A stretch of DNA of 64,000 nt from Bryobacteraceae bacterium (GCA_025055455.1 JANWXD010000011.1:38799-102798), one strand, 5' to 3'. Shown: positions 51,134 through 61,121, counted from the stretch's first letter. Numbers and translations are program-made. Notes: generated from the letters alone by a model not told the origin.

Positions 51134-52345
51134 GTGGCGCGCCGGCTCCCCAAGCTGCGGACGAATTTGGACTTTATGCCGTCCCCGTTGCCGGATCGCC
51201 CGGGGCTGCTCATCCGCGACGCCTATCAATACTCCGAGGCGACGCTCATCATCCCGCCTGCCCTGGTGGCGTGCCTGCAGTGCTTCGACGGCGAGCGGAC
51301 CGACCTGGATTTGCGCGAGATGCTGGTACGGCTGACGGGCGATCTTCGAGTCGGTGAGTTGCAGCAGCACTTGGTGGAATCGCTCAGCCAGGCGGGGTTT
51401 CTCGAGGACGAAGTCTATGCCCGCCTCAAGGAGGAACGGGAGCGCGCGTTTCGCGAATCACCCGTCCGGGCCCCGGCGCACGCCGGCTCGGCGTACCCGG
51501 ACGAGCCGGAGGCGCTGCGCCGGACGTTGGAGGGATACTTCCAGGGTGCGCCTCCGGCCCGCTCGAAGCTCACGGCGGTGGTGGCGCCGCATGTGAGTCC
51601 TGCGGGCGGATGGCGGTGCTATCAGGCGGCTTATGCGGCCCTCGGGACGGAATACCGCGACCGGACCTTCGTCGTGCTGGGAACGTCCCACTACGGGGCG
51701 CCGGAAAAATTCGGGCTGACGCACAAGCCCTACGTCACCCCGCTCGGCACGGCCACCACGGACACGGCGCTGGTGAATTACCTTGTCGAGGCCGCCGGGT
51801 CCGCCATCGTGCTGGAAGATTACTGCCACGCCGTCGAGCACTCGGTCGAGTTCCAGGTCGTCTTCTTACAACACCTGTTTGGCGGGGAGATCCGGATCTT
51901 GCCTATCTTGTGCGGTCCGTACAGCCGCAGCCTGATCGAGGGCGGACGGCCGGAGGACGACGACGCCGTGAAGCGCTTTCTCGAGGCGCTGGGCGAGCTG
52001 GCGACGCGAGAAGGCGACCGGCTCCTTTGGGTGCTGGGCATCGACATGGCGCATATGGGCCGGCGCTACGGCGATCCCTTCGCCGCCCGCGCGCACCAAG
52101 ACGGCATGGTCGCCGTGGCGCGCCGGGACGAGCAACGGCTCGAGCGCGTTCTAGCGGGCGACGCGCGCGGCTTCTGGGAATTGGTGCAAGAGAACCGCGA
52201 CGATTTGAAATGGTGCGGCGCTTCGGCGCTGTACACTTTTCTAAAAGCTGTACCGCAGGCGCGTGGCGAGCTGCTGCGCTACGAGCAGTGGAACATCGAC
52301 GAGCAGAGCGTGGTCAGCTTTGCCGCGCTCGCGTTTCGGATCTAG
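51134..52345 (+). CDS. AmmeMemoRadiSam system protein B (MEMO family) with N-terminal extension
   Basis: The 403-residue product has a MEMO-family domain from about residue 113: PAHAGSAYPDEPEALRRTLEGYF, TAVVAPHVSPAGGWRCYQAAYA (metal His), VVLGTSHYGA, EHSVEFQVVFLQHLF, LWVLGIDMAHMG and DDLKWCGASALYTFLK. The N-terminal 110 residues carry an additional helical domain. MEMO proteins bind copper or iron and act with AMMECR1 and a radical SAM enzyme (AmmeMemoRadiSam) in a poorly defined modification pathway. The two partners are not in this window. Divergent from the NamZ fusion. Confidence 0.88.
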   Translation: MARRLPKLRTNLDFMPSPLPDRPGLLIRDAYQYSEATLIIPPALVACLQCFDGERTDLDLREMLVRLTGDLRVGELQQHLVESLSQAGFLEDEVYARLKEERERAFRESPVRAPAHAGSAYPDEPEALRRTLEGYFQGAPPARSKLTAVVAPHVSPAGGWRCYQAAYAALGTEYRDRTFVVLGTSHYGAPEKFGLTHKPYVTPLGTATTDTALVNYLVEAAGSAIVLEDYCHAVEHSVEFQVVFLQHLFGGEIRILPILCGPYSRSLIEGGRPEDDDAVKRFLEALGELATREGDRLLWVLGIDMAHMGRRYGDPFAARAHQDGMVAVARRDEQRLERVLAGDARGFWELVQENRDDLKWCGASALYTFLKAVPQARGELLRYEQWNIDEQSVVSFAALAFRI

Positions 52346-52414
52346 CCTGCCCCGCCTCAGGATCGTTGGGTTCGCCGCCGCGGCGGCCCTCCGACGTAGC
52401 GAGCGGACCCCGAC

Positions 52415-53509
52415 TCAGCCTTCGGGCACCGCCGCCAGCCAGTACCCCGGCCGCGTCAACACCTTCAGGTCCTTCCGGATGCGGCCGGTGCTCCCCTCCA
52501 GCACCTGGACCTCGATCTCGTGGAACCCGGCCTCCATCTTGTTGTTCGGGGTGTAGCTGATGATGTACTGGCTGTGAAGTTCCTCGCCGATGCGTCCTAG
52601 GGCGCGCTCCAGGTCCCGTTGCGTGGTGAAGGAGTATTCACGGCCGCCCGTGTATTTGGTGAACACCTCGGCGGGGTTCGAGACGAAGATCCCCTTGACT
52701 TGACGGAAGATCTCGATAAACAGCGGAATGAGATTGCCCGAGCGGCCTTCCGTGCCCAGGGTGGCCCGCACCGTCTCCGGAGTCGGCGGCACGTTCGGGG
52801 GCAGCGGCCGGGCCGTAGGCGGGTAGGGATCGGGGCGTGGCGGTTGCGGCTTCGAGGTGAACAGCGTCACCACGTGGGGCACGTTCACGGTGTAGATCAA
52901 CACATTGTGCAGTTGCGCGTCCGTGATCGCGTCCCGCAAGCGGCCCTCGCTGCCCACGTCGCGGGTCTCGCTGATCAGCAGCAGCACCCGGCGGCGGTTG
53001 CTCGGACGCCGCGACAGCATCCGGATCGAGTGCGAGACGGCGTCGATCATGCGGCTGCTGGTGCTGCCGGGCCGTAGCTTGCCAAGCGCTTGAATGATTT
53101 TATCCGGATCCGAGGTGAAGTCCTGCAAGGTCTGGATGCGGTGGTCGAAGGCAACGATGGCGATCTCGCCCTGCTCGCCCACCACCAGTTGCTGGAGCAC
53201 GGAGCCGACCTTTTGGACCTTAGGCAGCATTTCCTCCATGGCCGCGTTGGCCTGCACCGCCACGACCAACGAAATGGGGATGAATGACACGTCCACCTTG
53301 ATGTCTTGCGGTTTCCCGTTGTCGAGCAGCCGGAAATGATGCGGCTCGAGCCCGCTCACAAAATTGCCGTCCCGGTCGGTGACCGTCACGGGAGCGATCA
53401 CCACGTTGACGGTGGCCCGGAAGACCTGATCCGGCGTGTCCTGCGCGGGTGCGGACATCACGGCCCAGATCAGCGCCGTGAGGAGAGGTACAGGGGCACG
53501 GGTGCGCAT
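52415..53509 (-). CDS. VWFA-related secreted protein, acidobacterial type
   Basis: The 364-residue protein has a signal peptide (MRTRAPVPLLTALIWAVMSAPAQ) and the VWFA-related domain common in Acidobacteria: VIAPVTVTDRDGNFVSGLEPHHFRLLDNGKPQDI, SFIPISLVVAVQANAAMEEML, RPGSTSSRMIDAVSHSIRML, RRRVLLLISETRD and LERALGRIGEELHSQYIISYTPNNK. The metal site DxSxS is replaced by VQANAAM, so metal-ion-dependent binding is doubtful. A Pro-rich segment (PPRPDPYPPTARPLPPNVPP) splits the domain. It begins 3 nt after the mogA stop, as the last gene of a molybdenum cofactor operon, an unexplained link. Confidence 0.87.
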   Translation of the reverse strand: MRTRAPVPLLTALIWAVMSAPAQDTPDQVFRATVNVVIAPVTVTDRDGNFVSGLEPHHFRLLDNGKPQDIKVDVSFIPISLVVAVQANAAMEEMLPKVQKVGSVLQQLVVGEQGEIAIVAFDHRIQTLQDFTSDPDKIIQALGKLRPGSTSSRMIDAVSHSIRMLSRRPSNRRRVLLLISETRDVGSEGRLRDAITDAQLHNVLIYTVNVPHVVTLFTSKPQPPRPDPYPPTARPLPPNVPPTPETVRATLGTEGRSGNLIPLFIEIFRQVKGIFVSNPAEVFTKYTGGREYSFTTQRDLERALGRIGEELHSQYIISYTPNNKMEAGFHEIEVQVLEGSTGRIRKDLKVLTRPGYWLAAVPEG

Positions 53510-53512
53510 GGG

Positions 53513-54037
53513 CTAATGTTCTGACGTGACTCTCTCGGAGGCGGTTTCGGCGCCCTCCGGGTGTTCAGTCTGGCCGCGGAGCAGATCCAGCGCGTGCGGC
53601 ACTACCTCCACAATAGCATTGAGCGATTCCAGGGCTCCCCGGGGCGATCCCGGTAGGTTCACGATCAGCACCCGGCCGCGCGTTCCGGCCACGGCTCGGG
53701 ATAGCTGGGCCAGCGGCGTGGTGCGTGTGCCCTGCATCCGCATCCACTCCGCCAGTCCCGGTACCTCGCGCTCGATCACCCGACGAGTGGCTTCCGGAGT
53801 TACGTCCCGAGCGGCCAAGCCCGTGCCGCCCGTTGTGAAAATGGCGGATACTTGCTCGGAGTCAGCCAGCTCCTGCAACCGCCGGGCAATCGCTTCTTCC
53901 TCATCGGGGAGCACCTCGGAGACGGCGACGCACCAACCCAGCTCCTTGAGCCGGCTCTTGACCGCGGGCCCCGAGAGGTCGTCGCGGCGGCCGGCGTAAA
54001 CCGAATCGCTGATGGTGAGCACCGCCGCCCGGATCAT
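53513..54037 (-). CDS. Molybdopterin adenylyltransferase/MoaB-MogA family protein
   Basis: The 174-residue product has the MogA/MoaB fold signatures: [23 protein letters not shown] near the start, [30 protein letters not shown] and [16 protein letters not shown]. It adenylates molybdopterin before molybdenum insertion by MoeA. ATG overlaps the moaC stop (ATGA). MogA and MoaB cannot be separated by eye. Confidence 0.93.
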   Translation of the reverse strand: MIRAAVLTISDSVYAGRRDDLSGPAVKSRLKELGWCVAVSEVLPDEEEAIARRLQELADSEQVSAIFTTGGTGLAARDVTPEATRRVIEREVPGLAEWMRMQGTRTTPLAQLSRAVAGTRGRVLIVNLPGSPRGALESLNAIVEVVPHALDLLRGQTEHPEGAETASERVTSEH

Positions 54038-54513
54038 CGCCGCTTGCTCCTCGGGCGACGGTAGTCACCGCTTTTGCCTCCGGTCTTCTCCAAGAGATAG
54101 ATGTCGCGGATCGCTATGGACTTGTCGAGCGCTTTCGTCATGTCGTAGACCGTCAGCGCCGCCACGGAGGCGGCCGTCAAGGCTTCCATCTCCACCCCTG
54201 TGGGCGCCGTGGTCGTGGCGCTCGCCACGATCCGCACGCCGTTCCTGCGGGTTTCGATTTCCACGTCGGCGTGCGTGAGCAATAAAGGGTGGCAGAGGGG
54301 AATCAATTCCCAGGTTCGCTTGGCGGCTGCAATCCCGGCGATGCGGGCGACCTCCAAAGGATTTCCCTTGGGATTATGGGGCAACTGCTGGACTACGGCA
54401 GCGGGCATCCTCACGAACGCCTGGGCGCGGGCGGTGCGCACCGTCTCCGGCTTGGCCGAAACGTCCACCATGCGGGGGCTGCCGGCAGGATCGTAGTGGG
54501 ACAGCTGTTTCAT
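54034..54513 (-). CDS. moaC: Cyclic pyranopterin monophosphate synthase
   Basis: The 159-residue protein carries [18 protein letters not shown] at the N-terminus, [18 protein letters not shown] with the catalytic His, and the signature [25 protein letters not shown]. It converts the MoaA product into cyclic pyranopterin monophosphate, the first stable molybdopterin precursor. Its ATG overlaps the moeA stop and its stop overlaps the mogA start. No moaA is present here. Confidence 0.97.
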   Translation of the reverse strand: MKQLSHYDPAGSPRMVDVSAKPETVRTARAQAFVRMPAAVVQQLPHNPKGNPLEVARIAGIAAAKRTWELIPLCHPLLLTHADVEIETRRNGVRIVASATTTAPTGVEMEALTAASVAALTVYDMTKALDKSIAIRDIYLLEKTGGKSGDYRRPRSKRR

Positions 54514-55709
54514 GGCAGGAAGACCTCGATCGGCTCGCCTGCCCTCCAGTACTCGCGCCCGGCGTCGGCCACCAGCCAGGCGTTGGCGCGGGCCATCGCC
54601 GGCAAATCCGACGAGCCGCGCCAGGGGATGGGGCGCAGCCGGCGACCGTCACTGCTCAGCCGGGCGGGCAGGAAACGCGTCAGACCAGGTCGGTGACGGA
54701 AATCTTCGGCGAGCGGCACGCGGAAGAACGAAAGCGCCGGTTCCTCTACACCGGCCAACAATTCCAGGGCAGCGCGCGCGAACAGCTCGAAGGTCACCAT
54801 GGTGGAGGCCGGATTGCCAGGAAGGCCGAAGAAAAATACGCCGCCCACACGTCCGAACACAAGGGGCTGTCCGGGCTGGATCAGCACCCGGTCGAAGTAG
54901 AACTCCGCCCCGAGGTCGGATAAAACGCGTTCGACCACGTCGTATTTCCCCGCCGAGACGCCCCCCGAAAGGAGCAAGAGGTCGGCCTGCAAGCCGGACT
55001 CGACGAGTCGCCGCGTTTCGTCGAGGTCGTCCCGTGCCACGTCCAGCCGCTGGGGCCTCCCTCCCGCGCGCGCCACTTGGACCGCGAGGGAATACGCATT
55101 GGAGTTGCGCACTTGGTACGGTTCGGGGCTCGCCTCCACGGGGACGATCTCGTCGCCCGTGGGTAAGATCGCCACGGTGGGGAGGCGGAAGACGCGAAGC
55201 TTTGTGCGCCCGATCGAGGCTGCCAGGGCGATTTGGGCGAACCCAAGCCGTGTACCGGGGCACAACAGCACGTCCCCGCGCCGCGCCTCGGCCCCTTGCG
55301 GGTTGATGAATTCTCCGGGCTCGACGGTGCGCTCGATCCGGACGCGATCACCTTCCCGCACCGCGTGTTCCAGCATTACCACGGCGTCCGCCCCCACCGG
55401 CAGGGGTGCCCCGGTCATGATCTCCACCGCCTGGCCCGATTGCACAGCGCCCTCGAAAACCGTGCCGGCCCGGACCTCGCCGACGAGGGTCAGCTCGCCC
55501 GGCAGATCCGCCGCCCGCACGGCGAAGCCGTCCCGGATGGAGCGCGCCACGGGGGGAAGGTCCCGATCCGCCGCGAGCGGTTCGGCCAGGACGCGTCCCG
55601 GGGCTTCGAGCAGAGCTACCTCCTCGACGGGCTTCGGGGTTGGAGCCGCTCGTACGGTCTCGACAACGAGACGCCGCGCTTCGGCAAAGCTGAGCGCCAC
55701 GCTTCTCAT
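54510..55709 (-). CDS. moeA: Molybdopterin molybdotransferase MoeA
   Basis: The 399-residue protein has MoeA features: [100 protein letters not shown] and the C-terminal beta-barrel. It inserts molybdate into adenylated molybdopterin. First gene of a moeA-moaC-mogA-VWFA transcription unit. There is a 155-nt gap upstream to the divergent TonB receptor gene. Confidence 0.97.
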   Translation of the reverse strand: MRSVALSFAEARRLVVETVRAAPTPKPVEEVALLEAPGRVLAEPLAADRDLPPVARSIRDGFAVRAADLPGELTLVGEVRAGTVFEGAVQSGQAVEIMTGAPLPVGADAVVMLEHAVREGDRVRIERTVEPGEFINPQGAEARRGDVLLCPGTRLGFAQIALAASIGRTKLRVFRLPTVAILPTGDEIVPVEASPEPYQVRNSNAYSLAVQVARAGGRPQRLDVARDDLDETRRLVESGLQADLLLLSGGVSAGKYDVVERVLSDLGAEFYFDRVLIQPGQPLVFGRVGGVFFFGLPGNPASTMVTFELFARAALELLAGVEEPALSFFRVPLAEDFRHRPGLTRFLPARLSSDGRRLRPIPWRGSSDLPAMARANAWLVADAGREYWRAGEPIEVFLP

Positions 55710-55811
55710 TCTAACTGCGGCGCTCGGCGGGACAGACCGTATCGAGGAAGGGCCGCGGACGTCAGCCGAACGGCCGACAGCCCCTTAGGGCGCAGCCCGG
55801 TGGGTCCTAAC

Positions 55812-55841
55812 TTGACAGCATTAGTTCCTTGAAGCTAGGAT
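55812..55841 (+). promoter_or_regulatory. Promoter of the TonB receptor at 55.9 kb
   Basis: TTGACA (55812-55817), 18-nt spacer, TAGGAT (55836-55841), about 23 nt before the ATG at 55865. Confidence 0.6.
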
Positions 55842-55864
55842 GGGTGGTTCCGAGGGAGGTGGGG

Positions 55865-58800
55865 ATGACTAAACATTTGTTAACTTTCGCCTTCGGTTGC
55901 TTGGCTCTTCCCGCAGGGGTCTTCGGCCAGGCCGTATACGGCTCGATTCTGGGCACGGTGACCGATCCCACCGGCGCCGCCGTGCCCCGCGCAAAGGTGA
56001 TCATCACCGACATGGACCGGCAGGTCAGCTACGAAACCACCACGAACGAGTCCGGCAATTACCGCCAGCCGTACCTGATCGCCGGCCGGTACCGCGTGCG
56101 GATCGAGGCGCAGGGCTTTCAAACATTCGTGCAGGAAAATGTCGTCGTGTCGGTGGACGCGGCCACGCGCGTGGATGCCGCTTTGCGCGTGGGCGACGTG
56201 ACGGAAGTGATCGAGGTGACGGGCGAAGCGCCGCTCTTGAAGACCGACCGCACCGACGTCGCCATCGTGTTCCAGGACCGCGTGGTCAGCGAGCTGCCCA
56301 TCTTGAACCGCCGGTTCACGCTGTTCGAACTGCTGACGCCCGGCGTGCAGCCGATGCCCTTCCAGACGGCGGCCTCCGAGGATCCGCAAGGTTCCTTTCG
56401 CAAGATCGTGAACGGCCAGCACTTCGGCGGCACCGCCCATTTTCTGGACGGTACGGACAACCACGACGCCATCCTGGGCCTGATCGTGATCAACCCCACG
56501 CTCGAATCGGTCACCGAAGCCAAGATCACGACCAGCAACTACGAAGCGGAGTTCGGACAAGCCACGGCCGGCGTGGTCAGCGCCCAGACCCGTTCGGGGA
56601 CGAACGAACTACACGGCAGCTTGTTCGAGTTCCACCGCAATAGCGCCCATTTCGCCCGCAACCCGTTCACCCAAGCCCGCCCCATCACGGGGACGCAAAA
56701 CAAATACGTCCCGACGAGCATCTGGAACCAGTTCGGGGGATCCCTGGGCGGGCCGATCCGCCGCAACAAGGCCTTCTTCTTTGGCGACTATCAGGGCACC
56801 AAGCGTTTGGTGGGGGGCTCGGCGTTGGTTCGAGTTCCCACCGAGGCGGAGCGGCGCGGCGACCTGAGCGCGCTCGGCGTCAACATTTTCGACCCCTTGT
56901 CGGCCGAAGGTCAAGCCTTGACGCCCGATCGACGCACCCAGTTCCCTGGCAACCGCATTCCCGCCTCGCGTCTGTCGCCGCAGGCCCAGAACCTGTTGCG
57001 CTACATCCCGTTGCCGAATATCGCCACGGCGGTCGGTGACCAGCCCAACTACGTGGGCTCGGGGACCGAGCGCAACACTGAGCATCAATTCAACACTCGG
57101 ATCGACGGCTACTTGAGTTCGAACTTCCACCTTTTTGGGCGCTACAGCTTCGCCGATTACGCAAAGGATGCTCCCGGCATCTTCGGGCGCGTCGGCGGCG
57201 GGCGGGGCTTCGACGCCGTCAGTCCCTTCGCCGGGCTGTCGGACGTACGCAACCAAAGCATCGCGGCAGGCTTCGATTACACGATTAGCCCCACGCTCCT
57301 GACCGACTTCCGCTTCGGATGGTTTCGCTATGCGGTCCGGGTGCGACCCGGTGGACTGGGCACATATCCGGCCCGGGAGGCCGGCATCCCCGGCCTGAAC
57401 GTGGACGAGCGCACCTCGGACATGCCGGCCATGTTCATCAACGGGTTTGCCGGCTTCACCTTCGGTTACGCACTGCCCTTCAACCGCTGCAATTGTCCGC
57501 TCGACCAGAAGGAGCGGCAATTCCAGTTCGTCAACAATTGGTCGAAGGTACGGTCCAATCACACCTTCAAATTCGGGGCCGACATCCGGCGCGCGCTGAA
57601 CCTGCGGATCCCGAGCGACCGGCACCGCTCCGGCCAGTTGAACTTCAACCCGGAGCGGACGGCTGGGGCGGCGGGAGGCGGTCTGGGCTTGGCTAGCTTC
57701 CTGCTCGGTGAGGTCAGCTCTTTCGAGCGGTACGTCAGCTCCACCTTCGATGCGGAAGAGCGCCAGAACCGCTGGTTCTTCTACGGTCAGGACACCTGGC
57801 GGGTGACGCCGAAGCTGACCTTGAACTACGGGCTTCGTTGGGAGTTGTACTTCCCGGAGACGGTGACCGGGGACCGCAAGGGCGGCTGGGTGCGTCTGTC
57901 CACGGGCGAGGTCTGGGTTGCCGGGCAAGACGGGGTCAGCCGCAGCGGCAACGTGGAGGCGACCTACCGCACTCTGGCGCCGCGCCTGGGCATCGCTTAT
58001 CAGCTCACACCGCGGACGGTGATCCGCACGGGCTACGGACGCAGCTTCTCGATCGGGGTCTTCGGCAGCTTGTTCGGCCACGCGGTGACGCAGAACCTGC
58101 CCGTGTTGGCGATTCAGGCCCTGAATCCGCCCAACGCTTTCGACCGGGTCTTCACGCTGGCGGAAGGGCCGGGACCCCAGTTGAATCCGGCGACGCTTTT
58201 GGACAACCGTCCGAAAGGGGCCACGGGCAAGCCGATTTTGCCTCCGGGGATCTCGGCGTTCGTGCGGCCCGAGCGCATGCGCGTGCCCACGGTGGATAAC
58301 TGGAATTTCACGATCCAACACCAGCTCACCCAGGACCTGGCCGTCGAAGCGGCCTACGTGGGCAACAAAGGGACCCACATCATGGTGGGCGCTGGCATCG
58401 GCGTGGATTACGACCCGAACCAGCCTTCGGTCATCGGCTTCGGCTTCTTGACCACCAACCAGCGCCGGCCGTTCTTTCCCCGCTACGGCTGGACGCAAAG
58501 TCTGCGCTATTTCGGCAATGACGGCAGCAACCACTATCACGGCTTGCAGCTCAAAGCCGAGAAGCGGTTCTCGCAAGGCTGGAACCTGGTCGCCCACTAC
58601 ACCTGGAGCCGGGCCATCAACTACGACGGTGTGTATTATCCCCACGATCCCCGCGTCAACCGGGCGATCCAGGATTGGAATCGCGAACACAGCTTCATGA
58701 TGATCAATCAGTGGGAGGTCCCCTTTGGGCGTGGGCGTCGCTGGTTATCGAACGCCTCCCGAGGGGTGGATCTACTGCTTGGCGGGTGGCAACTGAACGC

Positions 58801-59272
58801 TCTGACGCGCTGGGGCAGCGGGCTACCGTTTACGCCGAGCTACCGCGACTGCGGACGGGACCGCGACACGGGTCCGTGCCGCCCCGACATCGTGGGCACG
58901 ATCTCGGCGGCGAAGGCGAGCGCGCCCAGCCAGTTCGGCTGGTTCGTCACAGCCGACGACGTGCTGCTCAACAACGGGCAGCAAAGCGGACCGTGGCGCC
59001 GGCCGGCCCGAGGGGCCTTCGGCAACATTGGCCGCAACACGTTGTTCGGTCCCGGCTTTTATCAGACCGACCTGTCGATTTTCAAGACGTTCCAGATTAC
59101 GGAGCGGTGGTCGGCGCAGTTCCGGGCCGAGACGTTCAACCTGTTCAACAACGTGAACCTGGCGCCGCCCAACACCTGTGTGGACTGCCCCGGAGTGAAG
59201 GGTCGCATCTTCGACATCTTCAATCTGGCCGTACAGCGCCAGTGGCAGTTCGCGCTGCGGCTGGCCTTCTGA
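55865..59272 (+). CDS. Oar-like TonB-dependent outer-membrane receptor with N-terminal CarbopepD domain
   Basis: The 1135-residue protein has a signal peptide (MTKHLLTFAFGCLALPAGVFG), a CarbopepD domain (YGSILGTVTDPTGAAVPRAKVIITD...NYRQPYLIAGRYRVRIEAQGF), a plug (APLLKTDRTDVAIVFQDRVV...GTAHFLDGTDNHDAIL, ATAGVVSAQTRSGTNELHGS) and a barrel ending in a terminal aromatic residue (RLAF). Same family as the receptors at 20-24 kb and 63 kb. ATG 55865 has GGGAGGTGGGG upstream. The ligand is unknown. Confidence 0.9.
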   Translation: MTKHLLTFAFGCLALPAGVFGQAVYGSILGTVTDPTGAAVPRAKVIITDMDRQVSYETTTNESGNYRQPYLIAGRYRVRIEAQGFQTFVQENVVVSVDAATRVDAALRVGDVTEVIEVTGEAPLLKTDRTDVAIVFQDRVVSELPILNRRFTLFELLTPGVQPMPFQTAASEDPQGSFRKIVNGQHFGGTAHFLDGTDNHDAILGLIVINPTLESVTEAKITTSNYEAEFGQATAGVVSAQTRSGTNELHGSLFEFHRNSAHFARNPFTQARPITGTQNKYVPTSIWNQFGGSLGGPIRRNKAFFFGDYQGTKRLVGGSALVRVPTEAERRGDLSALGVNIFDPLSAEGQALTPDRRTQFPGNRIPASRLSPQAQNLLRYIPLPNIATAVGDQPNYVGSGTERNTEHQFNTRIDGYLSSNFHLFGRYSFADYAKDAPGIFGRVGGGRGFDAVSPFAGLSDVRNQSIAAGFDYTISPTLLTDFRFGWFRYAVRVRPGGLGTYPAREAGIPGLNVDERTSDMPAMFINGFAGFTFGYALPFNRCNCPLDQKERQFQFVNNWSKVRSNHTFKFGADIRRALNLRIPSDRHRSGQLNFNPERTAGAAGGGLGLASFLLGEVSSFERYVSSTFDAEERQNRWFFYGQDTWRVTPKLTLNYGLRWELYFPETVTGDRKGGWVRLSTGEVWVAGQDGVSRSGNVEATYRTLAPRLGIAYQLTPRTVIRTGYGRSFSIGVFGSLFGHAVTQNLPVLAIQALNPPNAFDRVFTLAEGPGPQLNPATLLDNRPKGATGKPILPPGISAFVRPERMRVPTVDNWNFTIQHQLTQDLAVEAAYVGNKGTHIMVGAGIGVDYDPNQPSVIGFGFLTTNQRRPFFPRYGWTQSLRYFGNDGSNHYHGLQLKAEKRFSQGWNLVAHYTWSRAINYDGVYYPHDPRVNRAIQDWNREHSFMMINQWEVPFGRGRRWLSNASRGVDLLLGGWQLNALTRWGSGLPFTPSYRDCGRDRDTGPCRPDIVGTISAAKASAPSQFGWFVTADDVLLNNGQQSGPWRRPARGAFGNIGRNTLFGPGFYQTDLSIFKTFQITERWSAQFRAETFNLFNNVNLAPPNTCVDCPGVKGRIFDIFNLAVQRQWQFALRLAF

Positions 59273-59300
59273 GCCCGGCGCGCGCCCTTCGCCGGTGTGG

Positions 59301-59330
59301 TATATTTATTCACATCGGCGAATAATTAAT
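59301..59330 (+). promoter_or_regulatory. AT-rich palindromic operator/promoter region before argC
   Basis: In an otherwise GC-rich region the 30 nt directly before argC are AT-rich: TATATTTATTCACATCGGCG then AATAATTAAT. TATTC-ACATCGGC-GAATA is an 18-bp inverted repeat. It resembles an arginine-repressor site in length and composition, but the half-sites point the other way (TATTC outside), so it is not a clear ARG box. No strong ribosome site is visible, so argC may be leaderless. Confidence 0.4.
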
Positions 59331-59331
59331 C

Positions 59332-60339
59332 ATGCGGGCGCGCGCGGGCATTCTCGGCTATCGCGGCTACAGCGGCGCGGAGCTCGTTCGGCTGCTGAGC
59401 CGCCATCCGCACGTGGAACCGTGGCTGCTGGTCCACCGTGCGGACCCGGCGCCGCGGCCGAAACCTCGCGGGGCGACGGAGCCACCTTCGATTCCCGCAA
59501 CCGGCGAGGCGGTCCGCAGCGAGAAGCTCGACCTGGTATTCCTGGCCACGCCCGCGGAGGTGTCCCTGGAGCTGGCTCCGGCGATGCTGCGGGCGGGGGC
59601 GCGTGTGATCGACTTGAGCGGAGCGTTTCGCCTCCGCACGCCTGAGTCCTACCTGAGGTGGTACGGCGAGCCGCACACCGCGCCCGAGCTGCTGGCCGAG
59701 GCGGCCTACGGGCTTCCGGAATTCTGCCGCGAGGCGGTGCGCAACGCCCGCTTGGTGGCCAATCCCGGTTGCTACCCTACGGCCGCCAATCTGGCCCTGC
59801 GACCGTTGATCGAAGCCGGCGTCGTGGACCGCACGGCGGGCATCGTGTGCGACGCCAAGTCGGGCGTCAGCGGGGCGGGTCGCAAACCCAGCCTCACCAC
59901 GAGCTTTTGCGAGGTGACGGAGAATTTTTCCGCCTACGCCATCCTCGGTCACCGGCATGTGCCGGAAATTCTCATGGTCTCGGGAATCGAGGAGCCCGAG
60001 TTGAGCTTTACGGCGCAACTGCTCCCTCTGGACCGGGGAATTCTCGAAACGATCTACTTCCGCACCCGCGACGGCGCCGACGGCGCCACTTTGCTGGCCG
60101 TTTACGAGCAACGCTACCGGACCGAGCCGTTCGTGCGCTTGTACGAGGACGGCCAAGTGCCCGACTTGCGGGCCGTGGCTCGAACGAATTTCTGCGACAT
60201 CGGCCTGAAGGTCGATCCCGCCACGCGCCGCGCCGTAGTGGTGAGCGCCATCGACAACCTTCTCAAGGGCGCCGCCGGACAGGCCGTGCAGAACATGAAT
60301 TTGATGCTGGGGCTGGAGGAAACCGAGGGGCTGCTGTGA
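59332..60339 (+). CDS. argC: N-acetyl-gamma-glutamyl-phosphate reductase
   Basis: The 335-residue NADP-dependent enzyme converts N-acetylglutamyl phosphate to the semialdehyde in arginine synthesis. It shows GYRGYSG at residues 10-16 (NADP loop), the catalytic Cys147 in VANPGCYPTAANLAL, GVSGAGRKP, and the C-terminal DNLLKGAAGQAVQNMNLM. The ATG at 59332 is the first start after an AT-rich spacer. The next gene, argB, begins at a GTG overlapping the argC stop, so the pathway enzymes are translationally coupled. Confidence 0.96.
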   Translation: MRARAGILGYRGYSGAELVRLLSRHPHVEPWLLVHRADPAPRPKPRGATEPPSIPATGEAVRSEKLDLVFLATPAEVSLELAPAMLRAGARVIDLSGAFRLRTPESYLRWYGEPHTAPELLAEAAYGLPEFCREAVRNARLVANPGCYPTAANLALRPLIEAGVVDRTAGIVCDAKSGVSGAGRKPSLTTSFCEVTENFSAYAILGHRHVPEILMVSGIEEPELSFTAQLLPLDRGILETIYFRTRDGADGATLLAVYEQRYRTEPFVRLYEDGQVPDLRAVARTNFCDIGLKVDPATRRAVVVSAIDNLLKGAAGQAVQNMNLMLGLEETEGLL

Positions 60340-61121
60340 GGCTGCTGGTCAAAATCGGTGGCACGCTCCTCGATGACGCCGAGTCGCGGCGGCGGCTGGC
60401 GCAGGAGATCGCGGTCCTCCACTCTTCCGGGGTGCGCGTGGCGGTCGTGCACGGCGGCGGCAAGCAGATGACCCGGTATCTGGAGCGCCAAGGCATCGAA
60501 AGCCGCTTCCTGAACGGGTTTCGCATCACGACGCCGGAGACGTTGGAAGCGCTGCTTTGCGTGCTGGCCGGGGCTGTGAATACCGAGCTCGTGGCGGCCT
60601 TCCTGGCGGCGGGGGTTCGAGCCGTGGGTCTCACGGGTGTGGATGCCGGCTTGGTGGAGGCCGAACCGCTGGGGGAAGCGTGGGGCGCCGTCGGCCGCCC
60701 CGTGGGCGCGCGGGGCGATTTATTGCATCTCTTGCTCGGTCAAGGATATCTCCCGGTCGTCGCTTGTGTAGCGGGGGACGGCCGGGGCGGCATCTACAAC
60801 GTGAACGCGGACCAGATGGCCGTGGCCTGTGCGCGCGCTTGCGCCGCCGACCGCCTCGTCTTTCTGACCGACGTCCCGGGCGTCCTCGGCCGGGATCAGA
60901 ACGTACTGGCGCAACTCGGGGTGGCCCAGTGCGAAGAGTTGGTTCGCAGCGGCGTGGCGACCGGCGGCATGCAGGCCAAGCTGGCGGCGGCCGTCGAAGC
61001 GCTCCGAGATGGCGTGGGAGAAGTCGTGATCGCGCCCGGGGCCGAGGCCCGCGTGTTGCACCGGCTCCTGGCGGGAGACAAAGTGGGCACCCGGCTGCTG
61101 GCCGCGGAGGTAGCCGGATGA
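60336..61121 (+). CDS. argB: Acetylglutamate kinase
   Basis: The 261-residue amino acid kinase has LLVKIGGTLLDD, VHGGGKQMTRYL, FLNGFRITTPETLE, NADQMAVACARACAADRLVFLTDVPGVL and SGVATGGMQAKLAAAVEAL. It phosphorylates N-acetylglutamate. GTG 60336 overlaps the argC stop (GTGA); longer in-frame extensions overlap argC. The stop overlaps the ATG of the acetyltransferase. Its N-terminus is shorter than in some ArgB, and no arginine-sensing N-terminal helix is evident. Confidence 0.95.
   Translation: MRLLVKIGGTLLDDAESRRRLAQEIAVLHSSGVRVAVVHGGGKQMTRYLERQGIESRFLNGFRITTPETLEALLCVLAGAVNTELVAAFLAAGVRAVGLTGVDAGLVEAEPLGEAWGAVGRPVGARGDLLHLLLGQGYLPVVACVAGDGRGGIYNVNADQMAVACARACAADRLVFLTDVPGVLGRDQNVLAQLGVAQCEELVRSGVATGGMQAKLAAAVEALRDGVGEVVIAPGAEARVLHRLLAGDKVGTRLLAAEVAG

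Noticed and set aside
56609..58690. A 693-codon open frame antisense to the second TonB receptor
   Set aside because: Same reason: shadow of a real gene, Arg/Gly/Val-rich translation, no start signal.
59306..59323. Possible arginine-repressor (ARG) box before argC
   Set aside because: The inverted repeat has half-sites TATTC...GAATA, the reverse of the ARG box order GAAT...ATTC, so it was listed only as a palindrome.
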